Origin: Phycisphaerae bacterium
GTDB lineage: Bacteria > Planctomycetota > Phycisphaerae > Tepidisphaerales > Tepidisphaeraceae
Reading direction: 5' to 3'
NCBI GenBank assembly: GCA_014379105.1
Contig: JACMML010000093.1
Coordinates: 1 to 40,379, forward strand
DNA length: 40,379 bases
Part shown: positions 25,594-31,253 of the stretch, piece by piece
Layout: each line of letters begins with the position of its first letter
Position numbering within the stretch: position 1 is the stretch's first letter
The notes under the pieces: generated by a model
The model's input: the letters and a program-made list of their open reading frames with translations, nothing else
Told to the model about the DNA's origin: nothing
The model's database searches: none
Translations under genes and position numbers: made by a program

Positions 25594-26511
25594 TTAGCTC
25601 GGCGTTCCGGTCGTGGGCACGAGATGCGACAGATGATGAGCACAGTGGATCAGGTTTAGCCTCCGCGCAGTCGCGTCCGGCAGATTACCGAATAGCCGGT
25701 GCTGCGTGATCGGGCCGGGGAAGTTCTTAAACTTCTGGATCGTTTCCAGCGCTGCGTCGATCGCGGTTTCACCCACAGTCGGCGGCGTCAGAGAGTCGGG
25801 CGCGACAAGGCCCGGCGGGAGCGCGCCGGTGGCAAGCACCTGCTCCAGCAATGGCTTACGAGCATCTTGTTCAGGCGTATTAGGTACCATTGGTGTGGAC
25901 TTCATGCGCAGTTGCATCGCTTGATCCAGATGCCAGCAGACCTGCGCCAGCGTCCAGTTCCCTGACTTACGGTAGCCATTGCGAAGAGTCTGGATGTCGG
26001 CGGCTACCTGGTCGAGGTCGTCAAACTTCAGCCTCACCCGGCGCGGGGGGGCGGCAGCAACCGGCTCGAGGAATGACAGGTGATGCGACGCATGAAACAG
26101 ATTGCAGATACGGAATTCTTCAGCCGTCACCGGGCCGACCGGGCCCATCATCACCCGCGGGTGCGGATATGCCTTGAGCTTGTGAAGATTCTCAATATAT
26201 CCGTCGATGGCGTCGTCCCCGGCATTGGGCGGCGGCATCATCTGCGGCGGCGATTCCTTGATGTACGGCGGCGGTGCGCGATGCGCGATCACGTAATCGA
26301 CGAACCGCTCCTTAATCGCCGCCTGCTCGGGCGTGGCGGCCAGGTCCATCGGCTCGGGGGGATTCAGGAACTTGTCGAGCGGCACGCCAACGTGCCAGCA
26401 GATTTGTGCCAGCGTCCAGTTGCCGGTCTGGCGATAGCCGGTGCGCAGGTTGGCGATTTCAGTCAGCACCTGCTCTTCGGTATCGAGTTGGAGGGATCGG
26501 GTCGGGCTCAC
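25594..26511 (-). CDS. Protein with two tandem DUF1569 (DinB-like) domains
   Basis: The 305-residue product is made of two copies of the same domain, about 10-145 and 160-300. Each copy has GYRxxGNWTLAQxCWH near its start, a stretch of acidic/proline-rich loop, then an (I/L)N or CNLFHASHHLSFLEP / NLIHCAHHLSHLVP ending. These are the metal-binding histidines of the DinB-like DUF1569 fold. DinB-like proteins often bind thiols or metals, but the function here is unknown. It starts with GTG, overlapping the accB stop as GTGA, and ends 6 bases before accC, so it is translated inside the acetyl-CoA carboxylase operon. Confidence 0.8.
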   Translation of the reverse strand: MSPTRSLQLDTEEQVLTEIANLRTGYRQTGNWTLAQICWHVGVPLDKFLNPPEPMDLAATPEQAAIKERFVDYVIAHRAPPPYIKESPPQMMPPPNAGDDAIDGYIENLHKLKAYPHPRVMMGPVGPVTAEEFRICNLFHASHHLSFLEPVAAAPPRRVRLKFDDLDQVAADIQTLRNGYRKSGNWTLAQVCWHLDQAMQLRMKSTPMVPNTPEQDARKPLLEQVLATGALPPGLVAPDSLTPPTVGETAIDAALETIQKFKNFPGPITQHRLFGNLPDATARRLNLIHCAHHLSHLVPTTGTPS

Positions 26512-27029
26512 GGTTTCACCAGGAAGAGCACCTGGCCGAACTCCACGGGCTTGCCGTCCTCGGCGACGATCCTGGTCACCGTGCCGCGCACCTCGGCCTT
26601 GATGTTGTTGAACACCTTCATCGCTTCGATGATGCAGACGTCCGATTCCTCATTGACCACCGTTCCCACCTGCACAAAGTTTTTCGCGTCCGGCGACGGC
26701 CGGGCATAAAACGTGCCGACCATCGGGCTCTTGATCGCGACGAGGCCCTCGTCGTCCACCGGAGCTGACGGACTGGCGCTAGGCGCGGCCGCCGGAGCCG
26801 CCACGGGTTGCGGCGCGGGCGCCGAGTGCCATTGACCACCCGGCGAGCTGGCTGCGACCGGGACGCCGCGTTTGAGCACGACGCGTTGCTCGCCGTCGCG
26901 CAGATCGACGGTGTTCAGGTCGTTGGTGCTCATTAATTTCACCAGCTTCTCGAGCATGTCGAGATTCATCGGGCCGGCGGGGGAAACGGGTTTGGAGGCG
27001 GTTTTTTTAGTCGGTTTCTTTTGACTCAA
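26508..27029 (-). CDS. accB: Biotin carboxyl carrier protein of acetyl-CoA carboxylase
   Basis: BCCP carries the biotin that AccC carboxylates. The C-terminal biotinyl domain shows the lysine motif CIIEAMKVFNN, preceded by KSPMVGTFYARPSP. The N-terminal MNLDMLEKLVKLM helix and the Pro/Ala-rich linker (PAPQPVAAPAAAPSAS) are also typical. I start at the TTG at 27029, which has a GAGGG motif upstream; the ATG at 26969 is a good alternative and matches the usual length. The stop overlaps the DUF1569 gene start. A promoter candidate lies about 60 bases upstream, and a mobile element begins near 27170. Confidence 0.93.
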   Translation of the reverse strand: MSQKKPTKKTASKPVSPAGPMNLDMLEKLVKLMSTNDLNTVDLRDGEQRVVLKRGVPVAASSPGGQWHSAPAPQPVAAPAAAPSASPSAPVDDEGLVAIKSPMVGTFYARPSPDAKNFVQVGTVVNEESDVCIIEAMKVFNNIKAEVRGTVTRIVAEDGKPVEFGQVLFLVKP

Positions 27030-27089
27030 GATGCGAGCCCTCAAAAGCTTAATTAACGCCACCCTCACGGGCAGCCAATCGAATCCGGC

Positions 27090-27118
27090 ACGATACTTGA
27101 GCCGCACGCGCCGGTCAA
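27090..27118 (-). promoter_or_regulatory. Predicted accB promoter
   Basis: On the minus strand TTGACC (27118-27113) and TATCGT (27095-27090) are 17 bases apart. The likely transcription start falls near 27083, leaving a leader of about 54 bases before the TTG start. The mobile element ends about 50 bases upstream of the -35, so the promoter is not broken. Confidence 0.5.
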
Positions 27119-27160
27119 AAACGACCGAATCCGCCGCGTGTACGAGCCTGCCGTTTTGGC

Positions 27161-27169
27161 AGTTGGGTT
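27161..27169. repeat. Target site duplication, left copy
   Basis: AGTTGGGTT stands directly outside the left terminal repeat and is repeated in the same orientation at 30849-30857 directly outside the right one. A 9-bp duplication fits the size made by several DDE transposase families. Confidence 0.8.
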
Positions 27170-27190
27170 GGCTTTGCACAAAAACCCCCG
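27170..27190 (+). repeat. Left terminal inverted repeat of the mobile element
   Basis: The 21 bases begin GGCTTTGCACAAA and end AACCCCCG. The reverse complement of 30827-30848 reads the same except for one extra T after the AAA. The motif TGCACA is inside it. Confidence 0.85.
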
Positions 27191-27192
27191 CC

Positions 27193-27224
27193 TGCACAAA
27201 TAATCAGGAGGCTGCACAAAAAAG
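27193..27224 (+). repeat. Left subterminal TGCACAA motifs
   Basis: TGCACAAATAATCA (27193-27206) and TGCACAAAAAAG (27213-27224) lie just inside the left end. Matching motifs in the same orientation lie near the right end at 30786 and 30806. They are candidate transposase binding sites. Confidence 0.6.
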
Positions 27225-27282
27225 AACGGGCCAAAAGCAAAAACGGCAAAGTGGTACTACAACTTATTGAGTGATCATAAAT

Positions 27283-27399
27283 TTAGACTCGCTCCTGCTG
27301 CGTAGAACGCGAGATGCTCCTACGAAGACGCCCGGCTTTGCGCCGGGCGTCTTCCGTTCTGCGGCTGCGTTTTCGGTCGGGTGTAATCGGCTCGGACAT
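27283..27399 (-). pseudogene. Start fragment of the winged-helix-like gene with a new tail
   Basis: From ATG at 27399 the frame reads MSEPITPDRKRSR, identical to the start of the gene at 28261, then diverges into an arginine-rich tail to a TAA at 27285-27283 (38 residues). Its ribosome site is altered from GAGGTGAG to GCGGTGAG by the one mismatch in the duplication. It is probably a remnant. Confidence 0.5.
27324..27354. other. Strong 13-bp hairpin inside the element
   Basis: GAAGACGCCCGGC (27324-27336) pairs with GCCGGGCGTCTTC (27342-27354) over a 5-base loop. Neither strand has a clear U-run after it, so terminator function is possible but not shown. It lies in the region downstream of the winged-helix-like gene. 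Confidence 0.5.
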
Positions 27400-27427
27400 T
27401 ACTCACCGCGTTGATTTGAGTTACGCC
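27359..27427. repeat. 69-bp direct repeat, copy A
   Basis: This segment matches 28221-28289 at 68 of 69 positions. Copy B holds the leader, ribosome site and first 13 codons of the winged-helix-like gene; this copy lies past its stop, in the same orientation. Confidence 0.9.
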
Positions 27428-27466
27428 CGGAGATCGCCCGATTGAACCAGCTCTTATTTAATCGCT

Positions 27467-28261
27467 TTAATCCACGGCCCGCGGTTCTTGATTGGACTTC
27501 TTTGCTATCAGGGCTGGCTTCGACATTTCTAGGAATGACTGAACCATAGCTTTCAAGAGGTCAAAATTTTCCGCCGTTAGGGGCGACGGAAGGAATAGCT
27601 CGGCATCTGGAGAATCGGCCAATGGAAAGGCATACCGCTTTAATCCTTGCGGTTTTTGCGGTATTGGAGATGCACTCATTTGGGGTAAATGGGAACTTTC
27701 TAAAAGCATGGTTGACGCCTCTTTTTGAGTCTCTTCGGTGGCATTGCCCGACATGTTATCGGATGATGCCATGTCTGCAAAGAGAATCGTATCTCGGTAC
27801 TCACGGATCAGGTCCGATGCCGCAGCGTCGTTAAAGCTCTTTTCAATCACCAAAGTTCGCTTGAGATTGGCATCAGACGGCAGTTCTGTGCCGTATTGCT
27901 CCCATAGTTCGGCATGTACTTGAGGTCGCAAAGCCGCATCTTGAAGTGCTTTGCGATACTCAGATGATCCCTCTGTGCCAAGCAGAATATGCAGCGATAA
28001 ATCAGTAAGCTTCACTAGTCGCGATCCTCCGCCACCCACCTCCTCTAAGAGGCCAAACTTCTTGAGGGTCGCAACGCTCAACATTACTGCGCTGCTGGAC
28101 GGACTGTAACCCCAGTGCTCGGCTGCTATCGCGACTGGAACAGGATTGCGCTTGTCGTGCTTATATAGCGCGGCGGCCCGCCGAATCGCTTCTTGCAGGG
28201 AAAAGCTTGGGTAACCTGGACTGCGGCTGCGTTTTCGGTCGGGTGTAATCGGCTCGGACAT
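27467..28261 (-). CDS. Winged-helix-like conserved protein of unknown function
   Basis: The 264-residue protein has a helix-rich N-terminal half that reads like a DNA-binding winged helix: SLQEAIRRAAALYKHD, AEHWGYSPSSSAVMLSVATL, KKFGLLEEVGGGGSRLVKLTDLS. The C-terminal part is low in structure, with a Ser/Thr-rich stretch and a final helix (ENFDLLKAMVQSFLEM). I recognise it as a widespread hypothetical type rather than a named regulator. The ATG is preceded by GAGGTGAG. Its promoter (28291-28319) has a 15-base palindrome in the spacer, so autorepression is possible. It is a passenger of the mobile element. Confidence 0.7.
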   Translation of the reverse strand: MSEPITPDRKRSRSPGYPSFSLQEAIRRAAALYKHDKRNPVPVAIAAEHWGYSPSSSAVMLSVATLKKFGLLEEVGGGGSRLVKLTDLSLHILLGTEGSSEYRKALQDAALRPQVHAELWEQYGTELPSDANLKRTLVIEKSFNDAAASDLIREYRDTILFADMASSDNMSGNATEETQKEASTMLLESSHLPQMSASPIPQKPQGLKRYAFPLADSPDAELFLPSPLTAENFDLLKAMVQSFLEMSKPALIAKKSNQEPRAVD

Positions 28262-28289
28262 TACTCACCTCGTTGATTTGAGTTACGCC
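28221..28289. repeat. 69-bp direct repeat, copy B
   Basis: It covers the leader, the ribosome site and the first codons of the winged-helix-like gene, and ends 2 bases short of the predicted -10. It matches 27359-27427 with one mismatch, in the ribosome site. Confidence 0.9.
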
Positions 28290-28290
28290 A

Positions 28291-28319
28291 ATCTTAGCTA
28301 TCGCCGATAGCAGCGTCAA
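28291..28319 (-). promoter_or_regulatory. Predicted promoter of the winged-helix-like gene
   Basis: On the minus strand TTGACG (28319-28314) and TAAGAT (28296-28291) are 17 bases apart. The spacer contains the palindrome GCTATCG-C-CGATAGC (28297-28311), a good operator candidate. Confidence 0.6.
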
Positions 28320-28362
28320 CGCTATCTTCCTATCTCGCGTTTGAATTGCTATCACTCCTATC
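28297..28362. promoter_or_regulatory. GATAG/CTATC motif cluster, probable operator array
   Basis: After the palindrome at 28297-28311, four more CTATC pentamers occur at 28322, 28330, 28349 and 28358 in the same orientation. They lie over and upstream of the winged-helix gene promoter. They might bind that protein or another regulator. Confidence 0.5.
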
Positions 28363-28384
28363 GTCTGGTTCGGTGAAATGGCGC

Positions 28385-28412
28385 TTGACCTTCACTGTGA
28401 CGGCTGTAAAAT
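28385..28412 (+). promoter_or_regulatory. Predicted promoter of the hairpin leader
   Basis: TTGACC (28385-28390) and TAAAAT (28407-28412) are 16 bases apart on the plus strand. Transcription from near 28419 would run through the two hairpins toward the 45-residue ORF at 28693. Confidence 0.5.
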
Positions 28413-28502
28413 CCGCATAATCGGAATAGTCCGCTGTCAAAGGATCGATTGATGAAGAGAGTTGTTTTTCGAGCCTGCTAGAAGGCCGTGCAAGGTGCAA
28501 AA

Positions 28503-28604
28503 ACAGACCGCAGCGATCTCCCGGTTAAGGTTCGCACTGCGGTCTGTATCTAGCCCCGGTGGCCCGGTCGGAGGTGTTTCAGCACCTCTGGCCGAGGCCG
28601 GTTA
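28503..28604 (+). ncRNA. Tandem-hairpin leader or small RNA candidate
   Basis: The first hairpin pairs ACAGACCGCAG (28503-28513) with CTGCGGTCTGT (28537-28547), an exact 11-bp stem. The second is centred on GAGGTG (28571-28576) and CACCTC (28583-28588) and extends outward through further GC pairs over a six-base loop. A promoter at 28385 is on the same strand and a 45-residue ORF with ribosome site follows. I do not recognise a known RNA family. It could be a leader attenuator or a separate RNA. Confidence 0.4.
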
Positions 28605-28692
28605 TTTAGCTGGCACGCGGAGCGTCCAGCCGCGACCTATATTGTTCGTTCCGCGTTCCGGCTCGTCAAGCATCCTTTTCAGAGGATAACTT

Positions 28693-28830
28693 ATGACACC
28701 GGAACCATTTCCCGCACCTGCGGGGTTCCACTGGATTTCCAAGTACGAAGTTCGTCACTGGCGATCCGGTAAGATGATGCGGCGCAAGGATGGAAAGCCG
28801 TTCACCATCCTTTGCCGAGATAAACGATAA
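28693..28830 (+). CDS. 45-residue basic protein, function unknown
   Basis: A short frame with a good ribosome site (AGAGGA, 7 bases before the ATG) encodes a protein starting MTPEPFPAPAGFHWISK and ending FTILCRDKR. It is rich in Arg and Lys, aromatic near the start, and has no family I know. It lies inside the mobile element, divergent from the RHH gene, whose stop is 5 bases away, convergent in layout. The preceding structured leader suggests its expression may be controlled. It may be a passenger peptide of the element. Confidence 0.5.
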   Translation: MTPEPFPAPAGFHWISKYEVRHWRSGKMMRRKDGKPFTILCRDKR

Positions 28831-28834
28831 CCAC

Positions 28835-29026
28835 TTACCCGCCCGTCTGGTTAATCGCTGGACGGGCGGTTTCCAATAGAACCATGCGACCCCACGCCGA
28901 AACATCCAACGACTTCTTCTCGGCGGCGGCTTCCAGATCGGCCCGCTCCTCCTGAGTCAGCCGGATTCGCAGCACGTTTGTTCTGCGTTCAACCTTGGCC
29001 TTTTTGGGCCGTCCGCGTTTGCTCAT
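28835..29026 (-). CDS. Ribbon-helix-helix regulator-like protein
   Basis: The 63-residue product from the ATG at 29026 has a basic, DNA-binding look: MSKRGRPKKAKVERR, then RIRLTQEERADLEAAAEKKSLDVSAWGRMVL, which matches the strand-helix-helix pattern of Arc/CopG-type (RHH) proteins. Such proteins act as dimers on operators of short repeats. The divergent transposase starts 96 bases away, and three TAATGTAG boxes cover both promoters. This suggests a repressor of transposase and of itself, so it would regulate transposition. The predicted transcript start is so close to the ATG that the mRNA may be nearly leaderless. Confidence 0.65.
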   Translation of the reverse strand: MSKRGRPKKAKVERRTNVLRIRLTQEERADLEAAAEKKSLDVSAWGRMVLLETARPAINQTGG

Positions 29027-29033
29027 AAGAACA

Positions 29034-29107
29034 TAATGTAGCCACAAAAAATCCTGAGTCAATTTCCTTGCATCCTTATTTAATGTAGCTACAATAAATC
29101 TACATTA
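29034..29107. promoter_or_regulatory. Divergent promoters with three TAATGTAG boxes
   Basis: TAATGTAG occurs at 29034-29041 and 29081-29088, and its reverse complement CTACATTA at 29100-29107. On the minus strand TTGACT (29062-29057) and TACATT (29040-29035), spacing 16, head the RHH gene. On the plus strand TTGCAT (29068-29073) and TACAAT (29090-29095), spacing 16, head the transposase. Each box overlaps or adjoins a promoter element, as expected for an operator. Confidence 0.6.
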
Positions 29108-29121
29108 ATCAGGACAGCAAT

Positions 29122-30339
29122 ATGACAGATGCACGACAGCAACGCGGACTTGAAATCGCAGCCATGTTTCGGATTGAGCAAAAGCACGGCATTTACTTTG
29201 TGCCGTCGCAGTCCAGCACGAAGAAATACGTTGTGCGGATGAACGATGATTACCCGTCCTGCTCATGCCCGGACTACGAAACTCGCGCCTGTAAGTGCAA
29301 GCACATTTACGCAGTCGAGTACGTCATGAGTCGAGAAGATCACGCAGACGGCACCACCACGGTCACCGAAAGCGTCACCGTAACGGCCACGAAGCGCACG
29401 ACCTATTCGCAGAATTGGAGCGCGTACAACGAAGCGCAGACCAACGAGAAGCGACAGTTCCAAATCCTGCTTCGCGACCTGTGCGCGGGCATTGAGGAAC
29501 CGATTCAGACGCGCGGGCGTCCCCGTCTGTCCCTGAAAGACGCGGTATTCTGCGCCGTGTTCAAGGTGTACTCCACCGTCTCGGCCCGTCGCTTCACCAG
29601 CGATCTATGCGACGCGCAGGAAAAGGGATACATCGACAAGGTTCCACACTTCAACAGCATCTTCAACTATCTGGAAAACCCGGAAGTGTCCGCGATCCTC
29701 ACCGATTTGATCATGACCGCCAGCAAGCCATTGGCCGCTGTCGAGACGGATTTTGCCGTCGATTCAACCGGATTTACGTCGTCGCGGTTCGTCCGTTGGT
29801 TCGATCATAAGTACAACGGCGTGCGCGAGGCGCATGATTGGGTGAAAGCACATCTGATGTGCGGCGTGAAAACCAATATCGTCACGTCGATTGAGATTCA
29901 CCAACGCCGAACGGCGGATTGCCCGGTGCTCCCGTCGCTGGTGGACGCCACGGCCCGCAACTTTAAAATCGGGGAAGTGTCGGCAGATAAGGCATATGGA
30001 AGCGTCCAGAACATGACCAGCATTGCCAAGCACGGCGGAACGCCGTACATCGCCTTCAAGAGCAATGCCAAGGCCGATAAAGGCGGAATCTGGGAGAAGA
30101 TGTTTCACTACTTCTCATTTAACCGCGACGAATATCTGACTCACTATCACAAGCGGTCAAACGTGGAATCGACCATGAACATGATCAAGTCCAAGTTCCG
30201 CGATGACGTACGGAGCAAGTCGGATGTCTCAATGAAAAACGAAGTTCTGGCAAAAGTGCTGTGCCACAACATCTGCTGCCTGATCAATGCGATTTACGAA
30301 CTTAAAATCAGCCCACAATTTGGGGCAGCCTTGGTATGA
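29122..30339 (+). CDS. DDE transposase with N-terminal SWIM zinc finger
   Basis: The 405-residue protein is a DDE-type transposase of the IS4/IS5 grouping. The catalytic triad is read as D214 (FAVDSTGF), D289 (VSADKAYG) and E349 in YHKRSNVESTMNMIK, which fits the Y-x2-R-x3-E-x6-K signature exactly. At the N-terminus a SWIM zinc finger is present, CxC at 47/49 and CxH at 59/61, in the run CSCPDYETRACKCKHI. SWIM fingers bind DNA or protein and are not usual for well-known IS4 members. A ribosome site (AGGA) is 7 bases from the ATG. The gene sits in the middle of an element with 9-bp target duplications, consistent with IS4-group transposases. Confidence 0.85.
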   Translation: MTDARQQRGLEIAAMFRIEQKHGIYFVPSQSSTKKYVVRMNDDYPSCSCPDYETRACKCKHIYAVEYVMSREDHADGTTTVTESVTVTATKRTTYSQNWSAYNEAQTNEKRQFQILLRDLCAGIEEPIQTRGRPRLSLKDAVFCAVFKVYSTVSARRFTSDLCDAQEKGYIDKVPHFNSIFNYLENPEVSAILTDLIMTASKPLAAVETDFAVDSTGFTSSRFVRWFDHKYNGVREAHDWVKAHLMCGVKTNIVTSIEIHQRRTADCPVLPSLVDATARNFKIGEVSADKAYGSVQNMTSIAKHGGTPYIAFKSNAKADKGGIWEKMFHYFSFNRDEYLTHYHKRSNVESTMNMIKSKFRDDVRSKSDVSMKNEVLAKVLCHNICCLINAIYELKISPQFGAALV

Positions 30340-30773
30340 TCGCCAGCATGGAAGAAGCTACAACCACCCCGTCGGCTGCGCCATTCAAAGAAGAAGAAAA
30401 AATCCGCATTCTGCTGTACGAATACGCCGGTCTTCGTTCAGAAATCACGAATCGCACCAATAATGGCTTTCAAATGCTTACGGTAGGCGGTGCCGTGGTC
30501 ATTTGGTTGCTATCCCGGGTTCAAGATGCGCGATCCCTGTTGACCGATTGGCCATTTTGGACATGCATTGCCGCATCAGTTATCTCAATCGGACTCGGGT
30601 CATGGTTCACAATTCGCGACATCAACAAGGCGGCAATGCGGCTCCGAGAGATAGAGGCTGATATAAATCGACGCGCCGGGGAGCCTAACCTGCTTCAATG
30701 GGAGACCAGATGGAGTTCAATGATGACTGGGTTCTGGGGCAGGTCTCGACCAATCAAAGGCTCGCTAAAATAG
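30336..30773 (+). CDS. Small two-helix membrane protein coupled to the transposase
   Basis: The 145-residue product has two predicted membrane segments, about 48-62 (MLTVGGAVVIWLLS) and about 75-92 (WTCIAASVISIGLGSWF), between an acidic N-terminus and a charged C-terminal tail. It belongs to no family I can name. Its ATG overlaps the transposase stop as ATGA, so it is probably translated with the transposase. A second start at 30348 is possible. It is the last gene before the right end of the element. Its role may be to help or limit the element, but nothing shows that. Confidence 0.6.
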   Translation: MIASMEEATTTPSAAPFKEEEKIRILLYEYAGLRSEITNRTNNGFQMLTVGGAVVIWLLSRVQDARSLLTDWPFWTCIAASVISIGLGSWFTIRDINKAAMRLREIEADINRRAGEPNLLQWETRWSSMMTGFWGRSRPIKGSLK

Positions 30774-30785
30774 ATTGGCCACGCG

Positions 30786-30819
30786 TGCACAAAAAGTCTT
30801 GCAACTGCACAATTAATCA
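30786..30819 (+). repeat. Right subterminal TGCACAA motifs
   Basis: TGCACAAAAAG (30786-30796) and TGCACAATTAATCA (30806-30819) mirror the left-end pair in sequence, but in the same orientation rather than inverted. Confidence 0.6.
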
Positions 30820-30826
30820 CCTGAAA

Positions 30827-30848
30827 CGGGGGTTATTTGTGCAAAGCC
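30827..30848 (-). repeat. Right terminal inverted repeat of the mobile element
   Basis: Read on the minus strand it starts GGCTTTGCACAAAT and ends ACCCCCG, matching the left terminal repeat apart from one inserted T. Confidence 0.85.
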
Positions 30849-30857
30849 AGTTGGGTT
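30849..30857. repeat. Target site duplication, right copy
   Basis: AGTTGGGTT again, in the same orientation as the left copy at 27161-27169. A second TTGGGTTCGTTCG nearby (30886 region) is part of the flanking chromosome, so the short duplicate is not unique to the ends. Confidence 0.75.
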
Positions 30858-31253
30858 CGTTCGGCCGTTTCGTTGGTCTCATGTTGGGTTCGTTCGTCCG
30901 AGTTTGCCGGGCAGAAATTGGAGAGAACAACGCGTCCCTCCCTGATTACAGGCGGCGCTGCGCAGTCGAGTTAGCGCCCGCGCAGCGCGGCTCCAAAACG
31001 ATCAAGTTTTGGGGACGGAAATCGATCTAAATTTGCCGGCCCCGTCCGAGGGTGTGATCGAAGGTCCGGTAACGTCGGCTCATGCGCGGCTGTCTGTCCC
31101 CAAATCCGTCATTTCTTGACACTTACGATAGCCCCTTTTATCGTCTTGGTTGTTATTTCGGGCGGTAGGTGCGCTATCAACACGTATCGCCAAATCTGAC
31201 GCGGAGATGTTCCAGATGTCTGGTCAGATTTCACACCCTTGGAGGCCTGCAAC
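30858..31253. other. Intergenic region between the element and the HEAT gene
   Basis: No gene is seen. It contains a direct repeat TTGGGTTCGTTCG (30851 and about 30886), a 9-bp inverted pair GCGCTGCGC/GCGCAGCGC (30955-30963 and 30980-30988), a hairpin CCAAAAC/GTTTTGG (30993-30999 and 31006-31012), and the promoter of the HEAT gene at 31116. Confidence 0.6.
31116..31144 (+). promoter_or_regulatory. Predicted promoter of the HEAT-repeat gene
   Basis: A perfect TTGACA (31116-31121) and TATCGT (31139-31144) are 17 bases apart, about 100 bases before the start codon. The same -10 hexamer is seen ahead of accB. Confidence 0.55.

Larger units (their letters stand above)
27170..30848. mobile_element. 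3.7-kb mobile element with passengers, bounded by TIRs and a 9-bp TSD
   Basis: The unit has a 21/22-bp terminal inverted repeat on each side, a 9-bp direct duplication outside, and a DDE transposase with YREK signature. Its other genes are a winged-helix-like protein, a small basic ORF, an RHH regulator and a two-helix membrane protein. Extra TGCACAA motifs lie just inside both ends. All boundaries were read directly from the sequence. I do not know an IS family with this exact set of ends and passengers; a search of ISfinder would be needed to decide novelty. Confidence 0.8.

Noticed and set aside
27030-27160. A tRNA or other known RNA gene in the accB upstream region
   Set aside because: No cloverleaf or CCA-like end is seen; the segment holds only the accB promoter.
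28462-28689. 75-residue frame on the plus strand inside the hairpin leader
   Set aside because: Composition looks noncoding (Arg/Ser/Pro rich), starts at a TTG without a ribosome site, and the region is better explained by the two strong hairpins.
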